Notes: a model not told the origin generated them from the letters alone. Positions 1-9,213 are shown, numbered from the stretch's first letter. The stretch: 38,636 nt of DNA from Nitrospiraceae bacterium (GCA_919902665.1 CAKKRK010000189.1:1-38636), one strand, 5' to 3'. A program made the numbers and translations.

Positions 1-377
1 CCCTGCCGTTTCTTTCCCTCAATCCGCCGATTCTGTGAACCCTTCGTCGGCTTGGTCGGCCTTCGCTTCTTGCGCGGGATGGCGACGCTCTGAATTAAAA
101 GGCGGAGCCGCTCCAGCGCGTCCTCACGGTTTCGCTCCTGTGTCCGATGTTGCTGTGCCTTGATCGTGATGACGCCGTCGGCTGATACGCGGTGATCTCG
201 CAGCTTCAACAATTCTTCTTTGTAGAACGGTGGCAGGGAAGAGGCGCAAATATCGAATTGTAGATGGATGGCCGTCGAGACCTTGTTGACGTTTTGCCCG
301 CCAGCGCCCTGTGAGCGGATGGCATGAATCTCGATTTCATGATCGGGGATAGAAACCGATGAAGAAATGGGCAGCAT
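1..377 (-). CDS. arfB: Peptidyl-tRNA hydrolase ArfB (class I release-factor-like), 3' end cut by window
   Basis: I translated this by hand from the reverse strand; the frame is open from ATG at 377 to the window edge, about 125 residues. The N-terminal part carries the release-factor GGQ motif in the context SQGAGGQNVNK, near residues 23-33. The C-terminal part is rich in Lys and Arg (IPRKKRRPTKPTK), as in ArfB/YaeJ/ICT1, where the basic tail enters the empty mRNA channel of a stalled ribosome. Known role of the family: GGQ-dependent hydrolysis of peptidyl-tRNA on non-stop ribosomes without a stop codon. There is no codon-recognition domain, which separates it from RF1/RF2. The stop codon lies outside the window. 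It is transcribed away from the DUF2490 gene. Confidence 0.9.
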   Translation of the reverse strand, partial: MLPISSSVSIPDHEIEIHAIRSQGAGGQNVNKVSTAIHLQFDICASSLPPFYKEELLKLRDHRVSADGVITIKAQQHRTQERNREDALERLRLLIQSVAIPRKKRRPTKPTKGSQNRRIEGKKRQ

Positions 378-629
378 GATGAGTAGCTAGCATAATCACG
401 CTACGGGCGCAATCCATGGCACCAGATGCGTTGCACCCCTCACATTTTTGACTAGCGTTTCTCCTCCTAGAAAAGGTACAAGGTCTGCCGAAAGCGATCT
501 ACAGAGTTGTCTGCCTCGACCAAGGATTGTGAGGAGCTGAGAAAGGCAGAAATGGAGATCGCGTTCCTCGAGAACAGGATACGGGGATATCTCGAGAATA
601 TCGGGCATATGCCTGCTTAAGGAGGAATT

Positions 630-1391
630 ATGTCGGGTGCAACAGCCAATCAACGAGCACGTCAGTGGGGGCAGGGGATCGCCATCGTGGCTTTTGTGTG
701 GAGTCTGCTCGTTGGGGGGGAAGCCTTCGCTCAATCCACCTCGACATTCAGCCAGGACTTCCGTCTATGGTCACCCGTGTTTATGACGGTGAAGCTGCCG
801 TCATCTTTTCTTGCTTACATGGAAGTTCAACCGCGCTTCGCGGATCTGGACGAGGACGGCCATATCGATCAGCTGCTACTTCGTCCGGCTCTTGGCTATC
901 AACTGACGGAACATCTCTCCATTTGGCAAGGCTATGCCTGGGTCGGCAACTATAATCAGAAGCATACGCCCCCTCAGTCGCCGTTCTTCGACGAGAGTCG
1001 CATCTATCAGCAGGTGTTGTATAAGCGAAAGTTCGACTCCTTCACGATCACCAGCCGCACACGTCTTGAGGAGCGTTGGATCGAGCATGTGGACGGCACC
1101 GCCGTCCGGTTCCGCACGATGTTGCGGGGGCAGTATCCACTACCGATGGCTCCAGAATGGGCACTGGTTGTGGCGGATGAAATTTTCGTTCACCTGAACA
1201 CAGTTGGCGCGCGTGGACCCCAGGCCGGCTTCGACCAGAACCGGGTCTTTGTTGGGATCAACCGGACGTTTTCGAAATATGTCAATCTGGACGTGGGTTA
1301 CCAAAATCAGCTCCTCAACAGCCGGTCGATTCCCAACTTGGCGAATCAGATGAACCACGTCATCTTATTTCAGCTGTTTATCAATCTGTAA
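630..1391 (+). CDS. DUF2490 family outer-membrane-type protein
   Basis: The product is 253 residues. A signal peptide is visible: basic residues, then a hydrophobic stretch (IAIVAFVWSLLVGGEA), then a likely cleavage after AFA near residue 34. The mature part alternates polar and aromatic residues and resembles DUF2490 proteins, which are predicted small beta-barrels (segments such as LRPALGYQLTEHLSIWQGYAWVGNY and a final strand ending in Phe-Ile-Asn-Leu). The start is well supported: AAGGAGG at 619-625 lies 4 nt before the ATG. It appears monocistronic, divergent from arfB and convergent with the next small gene. Family assignment is by recognition of the sequence pattern. The molecular function of DUF2490 is not established. 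Confidence 0.75.
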   Translation: MSGATANQRARQWGQGIAIVAFVWSLLVGGEAFAQSTSTFSQDFRLWSPVFMTVKLPSSFLAYMEVQPRFADLDEDGHIDQLLLRPALGYQLTEHLSIWQGYAWVGNYNQKHTPPQSPFFDESRIYQQVLYKRKFDSFTITSRTRLEERWIEHVDGTAVRFRTMLRGQYPLPMAPEWALVVADEIFVHLNTVGARGPQAGFDQNRVFVGINRTFSKYVNLDVGYQNQLLNSRSIPNLANQMNHVILFQLFINL

Positions 1392-1506
1392 GAGAGCATG
1401 GCACAGATCGGTCTGGCTAGGACTCTCACCAATCGGGATGGGTGGGGGAGGGATCGAACCAGGATGATGGCCTTCGTGACCCGCTACCCTCTACGAGGCA
1501 GGTTGC

Positions 1507-1731
1507 CTACTGGAGTTCGGGTAGGCGATCGATGATGCGAAGTCGCAAGTCATTCCCGAGTCGGATCTGCACCATTTTGCTGGCGAGCTTCTCTCGGATC
1601 TGTCGCATCTCCTCGGGAGTGAATTGCAATTCCCCTCCACACCGATCAACGAGATGATAGACAAGCAGGGACGTCAGGTAGTGAACTTCCTCATCGCTGG
1701 CGTGCTGGCTCAAATTTAAGAATTGTGACAT
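1507..1731 (-). CDS. Small hypothetical protein
   Basis: A 74-residue protein starting MSQFLNLSQHASDEEV. The open frame extends upstream to 1827, but the extra 32 residues look non-coding, so the ATG at 1731 is preferred. The ribosome site in front of it is weak. The sequence reads as soluble and mostly helical, with a Glu-rich segment (FTPEEMRQIREKLASKMVQIRLGNDLRLRIIDRLPEL). There is no signal peptide or membrane segment, and the single Cys is in DRCGGEL. I do not recognise the family. It is flanked by non-coding DNA and is not in an evident operon. Confidence 0.5.
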   Translation of the reverse strand: MSQFLNLSQHASDEEVHYLTSLLVYHLVDRCGGELQFTPEEMRQIREKLASKMVQIRLGNDLRLRIIDRLPELQ

Positions 1732-2064
1732 GGTGAAAGCTGCTCGTGACCGGTGCCTGTCACTTATCGCTGAGCCGACCGGGCTTCCACAATGCCTCAA
1801 ATGTAGGGGTGTGGCGCTCTTTCTCAAGAGCTCAGAGCCTTCTTCTCAATCATGCATAGGGTCAGGGCCATCGTACGATGGTGCAGCTGGTGTGCACTGA
1901 GACGCGATCTCATCGTGCCATGAGTAGCGAGTAGCCGTGGGGGAAACCGTCCAATGATATCGACACCGCCGTCACCAGCTTCAAGTGGTAGGTCCACCTG
2001 ACGCCGGTGATGGGGCACTGGGATAGAGGGCTAGCAGGGGGTGAGAAACCCTGGCCTATTCAGG
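1732..2064. other. Intergenic stretch, no gene seen
   Basis: This gap of about 330 bp lies between two minus-strand genes. An open frame exists on the minus strand (1824-2018), but its composition (many His, Arg, Ser; no recognisable motif) does not look like a real protein. The only structure I see is a perfect 14-nt palindrome at 1868-1881 (CCATCGTACGATGG) and weak hairpins without a U-tract. Confidence 0.5.
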
Positions 2065-3018
2065 CTACTCCTTCGGTGGAACCGCAGATGAATGGTGGCT
2101 GGTAATCAGCCATTGTTTCCCATCCCACTTGTACGTAAAGGTGTATCGGGCTTTGACACTGGCCCCGGTTTTCTGAAATCTGAAGGTGTAGAGTCCCGTG
2201 TCGATCGCCGTGTTGCAATCGATCTCGATTTCACGCGAGTCAATGCTTCCCACTGGGTGGTTCTCGAGAAAATGGTGGAAGTAGTCCTCCTTGTCAACAG
2301 CTGTAAATCGGGGTCTGCTCGATACGGTCGGTAGAAGAAGGGATGTTGGTGCGTAATTAGCCGCAACCTTATGAACGTCTCCCGTCTGGAGGGCTCCATT
2401 CCAGCGGTCGAATAAGGCGGCGATCTGCTCCTCGCTGGCCTCCACACATTCTTCCGCATGTTGCGCAACTACTTGGTGAACATGTGTCGGAGGTGCGTCC
2501 ACCGTGGGCAGAGCGGACGAATGGTGGGTGGTGATCAACCATTGTTTCCCGTCCCACTTGTAGGTAAACGTATACCGCGCTTTCACAGCGGCACCGGTCT
2601 TCTTGAAGGTGAAGGTATAGAGTCCTGTATCGATCGCGGAATTGCAGTCAATCTCGATTTCACGAGCGTCTTGAGAGTCGATGTGCCCGACCGGTTGGTT
2701 TTCCAGAAAATGGTGAAAGTAGTCTTCTTTATCGTAGGGTGTGAGTCGTGGTTTGCTCGACACTGTCGGAAGCAACACGGACTTTGGCGCGTAGTTGGCG
2801 GAGACCTTATGAACATCCCCAGTTTGTAGTGAGGTATTCCAGCGGTCAAACAACGCTGCAATATCCTCCTCGGTGGCCGCCACACACACTTCGGAATGTT
2901 TCGGGACCACGTGGTTAAATTTATGAAGGGAATCGGCTTTCGCCGTTTCAACTGGTTTTCCCGCACAGCCCACTACGGTCACAGCAACAGCCGCCAGCAA
3001 TAAAAAAAATGCCCTCAT
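2065..3018 (-). CDS. Lipoprotein with two SgcJ/EcaC (SnoaL-like) domains
   Basis: The product is 317 residues from ATG 3018, which has a GGAGGAGAGG site just upstream; a longer frame to 3102 is less likely. The N-terminus is a lipoprotein signal (AFFLLLAAVAVTVVGCAG), so the protein is probably anchored in a membrane facing the periplasm. It contains two near-identical domains, roughly residues 45-165 and 180-315. Each has the SgcJ/EcaC-type pattern: CVAATEEDIAALFDRWN, then GDVHKV, then YAPKSVLLPTVSS, then EIDCNSAIDTGLYTF, then YTFTYKWDGKQWLITTHHSS. This fold (NTF2/SnoaL-like) covers small enzymes and ligand-binding proteins; the ligand here is unknown. The next gene upstream (3269-4156) encodes a paralogue with the same double-domain design. 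The second domain lacks a few residues between GSID and SREIEID relative to the first, so the copies have begun to diverge. Confidence 0.8.
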   Translation of the reverse strand: MRAFFLLLAAVAVTVVGCAGKPVETAKADSLHKFNHVVPKHSEVCVAATEEDIAALFDRWNTSLQTGDVHKVSANYAPKSVLLPTVSSKPRLTPYDKEDYFHHFLENQPVGHIDSQDAREIEIDCNSAIDTGLYTFTFKKTGAAVKARYTFTYKWDGKQWLITTHHSSALPTVDAPPTHVHQVVAQHAEECVEASEEQIAALFDRWNGALQTGDVHKVAANYAPTSLLLPTVSSRPRFTAVDKEDYFHHFLENHPVGSIDSREIEIDCNTAIDTGLYTFRFQKTGASVKARYTFTYKWDGKQWLITSHHSSAVPPKE

Positions 3019-3268
3019 GACCTCTCCTCCCCTTGTGGATTGATCACCCCCTGGGACGTTATGGATATGTAAAAACAGGTTGCCACGTGAAACAGAGCTC
3101 AAACTAAGGGGCCCAGTATAGTTTCGAGGAAGTCAGATTCGCAACTAGCCGTTCGTGGGAGGAGAGGATGCTTGGTAAGGTAGATACGTGTTCCTAAGTT
3201 ACTGGGTAGAAACTTGTCAGGCAGGGCGGTGTCCAGAGCTTTGAACACGACTCTGGCATTCGCTAAAG

Positions 3269-4156
3269 TTATTGAGGGTAGATTGACGAGTGGTCACTGG
3301 TGATCAACCATTGGAGGCCATCCCACTTGTAGATGATGCTGTATCGGGCGTTGACGATGGTTCCGGCCTTCTGGAAGGTAAAGGTATAGAGGCCTTCGTC
3401 GATTGCCGTGTTGCAGTCGATCTCGATCGTGCGGGACTGGACTTGCACCGAAGGTCGGTCTCTCAGGAAATGGCGAAAATAGTCTTCCTTGTCGTCCAGC
3501 GTGAGTCGGGGTTTCGTCGACGAGAGGGGAAGTAACACGGACTTCGCGGCGTAATGGGTCATGACCTTGTGGGCGTTGCCGCTCTGAAGTGATTCCTTCC
3601 ATCGATCCAAGAGGGCCTCGATTTCTTTTTCACTGGCGGCCACACACACTTCTGAATGTCGGGCCACCGCGTGGACGGGTTCCTCCGGTGGCGCTTGCTC
3701 TGCCGGCAACCTGGACGAATGGTGGCTGGTGATGAGCCACTGCGTTCCATCCCACTTATAGGTGAAGGTGTATCGGGCTTTCACGGTGACCCCGGTTTTC
3801 TGCAAGGTGAAGGAGTACAGGCCCTCATCGATTGCCGTATTGCAATCGAGCTCGATCGTACGGGACTCAATGCGGCCTTCCGGCTGATTCAGCTGGAAAT
3901 CACGGAAATAATCCACCTTCTCCTCAACGGTAAAGCGAGGCTTGCTCGAGAGCGTGGCGAGTAACACGGATTTTGGAGCGTAGTGGGCGACCACCTTGTG
4001 CGGATCGCCCGTCTTGAGCGATTCATTCCAGCGGTCGAACAGGGTGGCAATGTCTTGTTCACTTGCCGCGACGCAGACTTCCGTATGCTGCGGCACATCG
4101 GCAAAGCTCACGGTGGGAACGACGACAAGTACAAGCCACAACAAAAGTACTCGCAT
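3269..4156 (-). CDS. Secreted protein with two SgcJ/EcaC (SnoaL-like) domains
   Basis: The product is 295 residues from ATG 4156 (MRVLLLWLVLVVVP). AAAGG lies 7 nt upstream, which fits this ATG better than the in-frame TTG at 4162. The N-terminus is a cleavable signal peptide (cleavage likely after SFA) with no lipobox Cys, unlike its downstream paralogue. Two tandem domains follow, at about residues 25-150 and 165-295. Each repeats the pattern CVAASEQDIATLFDRWNESL, GDPHKV, YAPKSVLL, ELDCNTAIDEGLYSF and YTFTYKWDGTQWLITSHHSS. With the neighbouring gene this makes four related domains in about 2.1 kb, from gene and domain duplication. The fold is NTF2-like and the substrate is unknown. The two genes may share a transcript, although the 250-bp gap between them leaves room for a second promoter. 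Confidence 0.8.
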   Translation of the reverse strand: MRVLLLWLVLVVVPTVSFADVPQHTEVCVAASEQDIATLFDRWNESLKTGDPHKVVAHYAPKSVLLATLSSKPRFTVEEKVDYFRDFQLNQPEGRIESRTIELDCNTAIDEGLYSFTLQKTGVTVKARYTFTYKWDGTQWLITSHHSSRLPAEQAPPEEPVHAVARHSEVCVAASEKEIEALLDRWKESLQSGNAHKVMTHYAAKSVLLPLSSTKPRLTLDDKEDYFRHFLRDRPSVQVQSRTIEIDCNTAIDEGLYTFTFQKAGTIVNARYSIIYKWDGLQWLITSDHSSIYPQ

Positions 4157-4308
4157 GTACAAACCTTTCTCTGGTGCGAGGCGATTATCTTGGGCCTATA
4201 GTGGACAACATCATGATGCAAGCGCTGATAGAAATATTATATACCAGCTTTCATGTTTGGCTAGGATCCGGTCAATATCAGACCAACAACCGACTGTCAG
4301 AGATGAAA

Positions 4309-4641
4309 CTATTTCTGTTTCCCAAAGTATTCCTGGCGGCCGACGGCGACATCAGCGACATACATGAAGCCGGAATGCCGTTCGAAGAGGGGGCGAAGGC
4401 CGGCAAGAATGGGCTCGACCTTTTCTTCCGGGACGACCGTGAGGATCATTTCGAGGCTCTCTTGCTCGCTGAACATGAAGTGTGCCTCCCGAACTCCATG
4501 GTGTCCTTTGCCTGAAATATTTCCGATAATTGTGTAGCCGGAGGCCTGGACTCGGTCCAACAGCTCGGTCACGAATGCGCGATGCTCACCCGCGACGATC
4601 ACACGAACTTCTTTCATTGGATGCAAACTTGCCTTGCCCAT
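4309..4641 (-). CDS. PII-like regulatory protein linked to the DAB operon
   Basis: The product is 110 residues from ATG 4641, with AAGGAG 7 nt upstream; the in-frame TTG just before it is too close to that site. The sequence has the ferredoxin-like pattern of PII/PII-like signal proteins: MKEVRVIVAGEHRAFVTELL, then ASGYTIIGNISGKGHHG in the T-loop region, then LTVVPEEKVEPILAGLRPLFERHSGFMYV as the C-terminal strand and helix. The canonical uridylylation Tyr of GlnB is not evident, so control by an adenylate nucleotide or bicarbonate is more likely (inference). It starts 34 bp after dabA ends and is on the same strand. PII-like genes next to bicarbonate transporters are a known theme (for example SbtB and the carboxysome-associated PII), so this one probably gates DabAB activity. 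Confidence 0.8.
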   Translation of the reverse strand: MGKASLHPMKEVRVIVAGEHRAFVTELLDRVQASGYTIIGNISGKGHHGVREAHFMFSEQESLEMILTVVPEEKVEPILAGLRPLFERHSGFMYVADVAVGRQEYFGKQK

Positions 4642-4675
4642 CAAGAATCTCCTTTCCGGCCCCCGGTTCTTCTGA

Positions 4676-7600
4676 TCACGAAATCAGCGATGTCACTTGT
4701 GATACGTCTTGTATGATGCGGGTCCATGCTCCGTTGGGTCGATATCGATACCAGGTCCTGTCCTCTGGGTCGAGCACGACGAGATGGACCCACTCGTTGT
4801 GATAATAGTGCTGAAGCACTTCGTGTCGGGCAATCAATTTCTCGATTCCCTTCCGTGGGGCTTCAACCATCGTCAATAAACGCATCGGCTCGTGGTACGG
4901 CATCTCGCCGTTCATGACGGTCTGTCTGGCTAATCCAAGCCGGAGGTCGCTCCAAGGGCCGGACATGATGCCGAACCGTCCCACCACGTTGTGGTAGATC
5001 TTGCTGGCGCTCCCATAGACTTCGTTATCGACGGCGGAGAAATAATGCTCCATGTTGATCCATTGCGCCACGACCTGTGGAGCGGTAAGCAGCACCTCCA
5101 GGAAGCGATGGCTGGGATCTTCTCGATAGTCATACGAATGCATGAACACACGCCCCTGAAAATCCAAGCCCTTTGTCAAATCACGTCTGGCGATCAGGAA
5201 GGTGGTGTTGCTCGAGAGCCCCCACTCTGGGCGGACCTGACTCCAGTCGACACTCCGCTGGCGTACATGGGCTGAAGCCTGCGAGTCAGTGAGGGCCGGT
5301 AGGAGTTCAGGGAATCGGCCGCACCGCTCTTGGCTGGCTAGCTGCGCGGCTTCTTTCAAATCTTCCTGCAGTCTCGCCAAGTCAGTACGATGGGTGGGCG
5401 GGACGTCTTCCAGGTCGAACAGCTCAACGGCATCGGTGGTCGTATCCATCTGTCCAGCGAGGAAATGCGTGTCGGATGGAATCTCAAGGCCGGTCTTCCT
5501 CAAGCGATCCCTTACGAGATGACTGTTTGCCATCATGGCCAGCACACGCGCATTGGGTTTGCCTTCATTGCCTCCACAGGCTCCGCAATCGAGGGCCGAC
5601 TCATAGGGATTATTCTCCGACGTGCTACCGTGGGCACAGAACAGCACGAGGCGGGCAAAGTTCTTGGTCAGCCCCATCATCCGCAGCGCAGTGTCGACGG
5701 TCAGCGTCTGCTCCTCCAGCGTAAACCCGGTTCTCGTCAGCCGTTCCTTGTATCGCGACGAAGCCCGGGGATTCAGATCGTACTCTCGTTGCAGGGCCGT
5801 GACGAACGCATCGAGTGCCTCTGCCTTCAGGCCTACGCTCTCGGCCTCCTTGAGGTACAGCGCTTCCTGTGGGTTGGTTTCTTGAAGGACCCGCTGTCGG
5901 AGCCCTTCAATGAGTGAGGGCGTCATCCTGGCACTGCGCAATCCAAGTCTTTCCACAAGCGCCCTCCGAATCAGCTCCTGTTGTTCGACTTTGAGCATCT
6001 CTCGAGTCTCACTGGGTGACAGTTTGTCGACTGTGAGCGTCGTTGGGAGCGACGGCACGAACTGTTGCCGAAGCCAATTCGCAATCCGCCGGTAGAGAGA
6101 CGGAAGGAGCGTCTTTCCAAAGATCGGAAGGCTGTAAAACCAGCCGATCGATTCGACCATCACGTACGGTGTGATGACGTTTTCTTTCAGGTCATGCAGC
6201 AGGGTGTGCCCGGCATGGACCCACTTGGCCCAGGCCTGGTGCTTTGAAACCTGGTGATCGAGGTAGCTGCGAGGTATTTCACGGACTTCATTCTTTGCGC
6301 GCATGATGACCGGGAACTGTTCGGTGTCATGTTCCGTTCCCCACGCACGGTAGCGGATGAAGGCAGCGAAGAAACCGGCAAAGCCGAACGTCTCATGCGG
6401 CCCGACTGTTTCGAGGTGGCGACGAAACGGTTCCGATCGCACATCAATGCAGTAGACCGACTGTGAGTAGGGGCGAATCGAAGCGACTGCGTCGGGAGGT
6501 CCTGCCGAACGTCGGGAAGCCTCGATGAGTTGTCCAATCAGAGGCTCGTGATAGCCAGCCTCAAAGGCCTTCAGCCATATCGGTCCATGGTTCGATTCCG
6601 GGAAGGCTTCTATCCATTCAATGGCTTGTTTGAGATCCTGGGCCTGGCTCTCGGCCAACTGCACACCCTCGATACCCAGCGATCGCCCCAGCGTGAGGAG
6701 TCGGCGCGCGGCACCACGCCGACTTGCAGCCTGCTGCCTGGGAACGACGTCGGTACGGTAGCGAGTAAGCACCGTGCTCCACCCTTGGCCTTTCCGATGG
6801 GCCAACCGATCGACTTCTTCGGCATACAGTGCAGGCAAGTGGCCGGCGATCCGCTGCCGCCGCAGATAGTATTCTTCCGAATAGTCACGCATGTACGCGG
6901 CGATGTCCTCGAATCGTCCCTGAATGTCCAGGTAGTCCCGACAGGTTGCCTGCACAAGTTCTCGTGCATACCACAAGCGGATCGCCAGGAACTTCACAAG
7001 ACCCACGGGGTGGGTTTGCTGCCACGGGTAGTCCCGCTCCTCACCGCGCCATTTAATAAAGCCGGCCCAGCCGGGCAAGGCGGTCAACTGCAGCGACAAA
7101 TAATCTTGCTGCAGTTCCATCGGAATGCCCAACATCTCTAGGCTTTCCAGGAGCACGTCTTCCGGATAATCGGGTAGTGCGGCGATCTTGCGGCGGCTGT
7201 CGGCGATACCGAGAAGCGACCATTCTTGGCCCGCCAGGCGCTTCCACGCGTGGTAGAGTCCCTCCTCACGATCGGGCATGGGCCAGGCGGCATGGCCCTC
7301 GTCGAGAAAGGCTGAGCACCACTTGATCATTTGGTCATTGATACTTTGCACGATCGTGGTGCCGAGGGTGTCGTCACACCAGTGAGACAATGTCAGCCAC
7401 CGACAGAGCGAGGACTGGTTGTCAGTCACGACTTTTTGGATTCGATCGTCCAGAGAAGGCGTCTCAAGAACGAGTTCCAATTGGCGCGCAATGCGCTCAA
7501 TGAGATCTCTATCGGGATCTTCCAGCTGGTCATCGAGCGGCTCACGCGCCGGTGAGCAGAGTCCTTCCGTCAGACAGGCTCGCAACACCTCACCATGCGT

Positions 7601-7921
7601 GACCGTTCGCGAGCCAAGGGTGATCTGTCGATCCTGCGTCAACGGCTGCAGTGCGGTAGCCACATGCTCGAGGCGGATTCGACCGGAGGTCAGGTAGGCT
7701 CGATACACGTCGCTCGGGAGATAGCCGTCGCCGTTCAGAAACTGCTTGCCGCGTCGGACGGTTTCCTCAAAGGGAAGGTATTCCAGACTGTGGAGTGGAT
7801 TGTGGTGAACAAAGGTCCGCATCGGCCAGTACTGTGCGATCACTTCGCCGGCGAGTCGAACCACGCCGCGCAATTCCATTCGTCTCGATTCGAGGTCCAT
7901 CACGTCGTTCATTGTTGCCAT
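4676..7921 (-). CDS. dabA: DabA, inorganic carbon pump catalytic subunit (DUF2309)
   Basis: A 1081-residue DUF2309 protein, longer than the roughly 830-residue DabA of Halothiobacillus. DabA is a beta-carbonic-anhydrase-like zinc protein that, with membrane partner DabB, makes bicarbonate accumulation energy-dependent. The expected metal and catalytic residues are visible: C491 and D493 in YCIDVRSE, H764 in FCAHGS, and the Cys pair C779/C782 in DCGACGG. The N-terminal family signature FVHHNPLHSLEYLPFEE is also present. The start at 7921 is chosen because GAGGT lies 5 nt upstream; the frame is open to 8038 but that part overlaps the preceding gene. A second possible ATG at 7912 would give an ATGA overlap with the upstream stop. 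It is third in a four-gene operon and translationally coupled to the gene before it. Confidence 0.93.
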   Translation of the reverse strand: MATMNDVMDLESRRMELRGVVRLAGEVIAQYWPMRTFVHHNPLHSLEYLPFEETVRRGKQFLNGDGYLPSDVYRAYLTSGRIRLEHVATALQPLTQDRQITLGSRTVTHGEVLRACLTEGLCSPAREPLDDQLEDPDRDLIERIARQLELVLETPSLDDRIQKVVTDNQSSLCRWLTLSHWCDDTLGTTIVQSINDQMIKWCSAFLDEGHAAWPMPDREEGLYHAWKRLAGQEWSLLGIADSRRKIAALPDYPEDVLLESLEMLGIPMELQQDYLSLQLTALPGWAGFIKWRGEERDYPWQQTHPVGLVKFLAIRLWYARELVQATCRDYLDIQGRFEDIAAYMRDYSEEYYLRRQRIAGHLPALYAEEVDRLAHRKGQGWSTVLTRYRTDVVPRQQAASRRGAARRLLTLGRSLGIEGVQLAESQAQDLKQAIEWIEAFPESNHGPIWLKAFEAGYHEPLIGQLIEASRRSAGPPDAVASIRPYSQSVYCIDVRSEPFRRHLETVGPHETFGFAGFFAAFIRYRAWGTEHDTEQFPVIMRAKNEVREIPRSYLDHQVSKHQAWAKWVHAGHTLLHDLKENVITPYVMVESIGWFYSLPIFGKTLLPSLYRRIANWLRQQFVPSLPTTLTVDKLSPSETREMLKVEQQELIRRALVERLGLRSARMTPSLIEGLRQRVLQETNPQEALYLKEAESVGLKAEALDAFVTALQREYDLNPRASSRYKERLTRTGFTLEEQTLTVDTALRMMGLTKNFARLVLFCAHGSTSENNPYESALDCGACGGNEGKPNARVLAMMANSHLVRDRLRKTGLEIPSDTHFLAGQMDTTTDAVELFDLEDVPPTHRTDLARLQEDLKEAAQLASQERCGRFPELLPALTDSQASAHVRQRSVDWSQVRPEWGLSSNTTFLIARRDLTKGLDFQGRVFMHSYDYREDPSHRFLEVLLTAPQVVAQWINMEHYFSAVDNEVYGSASKIYHNVVGRFGIMSGPWSDLRLGLARQTVMNGEMPYHEPMRLLTMVEAPRKGIEKLIARHEVLQHYYHNEWVHLVVLDPEDRTWYRYRPNGAWTRIIQDVSQVTSLIS

Positions 7922-9213
7922 ATGGTACCTCGAGAAACTCCGTCGACCGGCTGTGTGGCCATGGTGGACGCAAACCAGTTGTTCGGGGCCAATCCGAGCA
8001 GAGCCAATACCAGAATCGTGGCGACGAGTGCCCCCCATTCACCGGGTACGACGTCGTGATGCCGTATGTCACTCCGCTTCACGCCGAATAACAGCCGTTG
8101 GACAGCGCTCATGATGTACCAGGAGGCGGCCAGCCATGCTGAAAGAATAATAAGAAGACCGAACAGCGAGGGGATCGGTGAATGGAGCAGCAACCCCATG
8201 AAGCCCGCGAACACCCCGAAGGGCGGCAGGCCCATCGCCGCCAGCGCGAGGAGCGAGAGCAGGACTCCATAGCTCGGCATGAACGAGGCCAACCCACTGA
8301 TCGACAGCGGATCCACATCATCCCCGTACCTCGTCCGGATGATTTGCCAGGCAATAAGCAGCCCGCACGTGGCGAGGCTGATCGCTGCGATGAGTACGGC
8401 CGCGCGCGAGGTCGCCATATGCGACGTGGCGGCAAACCACCAGAGCACTGAGAAGAAGGAAAGACTGCCGTAGGACAACATCAGTCGAACGCGTGTCTGT
8501 GCCAGCGCCTTGACCGCCCCATAGAGGGCGCCGGCCAGGGCAAAGAGGCTGACGAGACCGGTGATGCTACTGGGTACGGTCGGAAGCATCGCAACCATGA
8601 CGTGCAGGCCGACGGAAGGGAGGAGGACCGCAGCAAAAGACGGGAGGTTGCCCGGTAGGCGCGTGAGCGCCGTCAGATATCCGGTATGGAACGGGAGGAG
8701 CGGGATGAGGACCACGCAGGTCAGGAACGCGGCTGAGGACGACATCGGAGGATCAGTGAACGCAGCCATGATCACACCCAAGCCCGCGAGACCGAAGAGG
8801 CCGATGCCCCACCAGGAAATGGGCCACAGGGTCGTGTGGTGTTTGATCAACAGGCCGGTGATGGTGGCCAGCAGTGCCAGCAAGAAAAAGTGGCCAATCA
8901 CACTAGGATGGGAGATGACCCCAATTCCCAACCCGAGACAGAGCAGAGTCATCAGCCAGGAAAGACGGTGGTCCTGATGAGTCGGTTGTCCCAAGAGTGA
9001 GATGATTGAGGCGATCGGGAGCAGATACAGCAGCAAGGGACCTTCCGGCGCGGTCACACCCGCCGCGGCAATCGGGGCCAGACTGAGAACCGACCAGAGC
9101 AGGCAGGATGTCTTGAGTTGGTGTGGGTCCCGCCAGCAGAATATTCGACCGGTCAGCGCACCGATCAGCGGCACAGTAGTCGAGAGCCAGGGGAAAAGGG
9201 CGTGGCCCGTCAT
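7909..9213 (-). CDS. NuoM/MrpD-like membrane subunit in the dab operon
   Basis: The product is 434 residues, almost entirely hydrophobic, with about a dozen predicted membrane helices. It resembles the antiporter-like subunits of complex I (NuoL/M/N). The segment GAVKALAQTRVRLMLSYGSLSFFSVL matches the family stretch normally written as Q-(T/D)-(D)-(I/L)-K-(K/R)-(L)-(L/I)-A-Y-S-S, and GLPPFGVFAGFMGLL matches the late-helix motif GIPPxxGFxxK. The usual Asp and Lys of the first motif are replaced by Arg-Val-Arg, and the Lys after the second motif is absent, so it may be degenerate as an ion pump. The start is the ATG at 9213, which overlaps the dabB stop as ATGA; an in-frame GTG at 9222 is less likely. 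It sits between dabB and dabA, so it probably belongs to the same membrane complex. Two-gene dabAB operons lack it. Confidence 0.8.
   Translation of the reverse strand: MTGHALFPWLSTTVPLIGALTGRIFCWRDPHQLKTSCLLWSVLSLAPIAAAGVTAPEGPLLLYLLPIASIISLLGQPTHQDHRLSWLMTLLCLGLGIGVISHPSVIGHFFLLALLATITGLLIKHHTTLWPISWWGIGLFGLAGLGVIMAAFTDPPMSSSAAFLTCVVLIPLLPFHTGYLTALTRLPGNLPSFAAVLLPSVGLHVMVAMLPTVPSSITGLVSLFALAGALYGAVKALAQTRVRLMLSYGSLSFFSVLWWFAATSHMATSRAAVLIAAISLATCGLLIAWQIIRTRYGDDVDPLSISGLASFMPSYGVLLSLLALAAMGLPPFGVFAGFMGLLLHSPIPSLFGLLIILSAWLAASWYIMSAVQRLLFGVKRSDIRHHDVVPGEWGALVATILVLALLGLAPNNWFASTMATQPVDGVSRGTIWQQ

Noticed and set aside
1435-1515. tRNA-like GGTTCGATCC on the minus strand
   Set aside because: The T-arm stem does not pair and no acceptor, D-arm or anticodon stem fits around it, so it is not a tRNA gene.
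1824-2018. Minus-strand open frame of 64 codons
   Set aside because: Composition is unlike protein, with no motif and no ribosome site.
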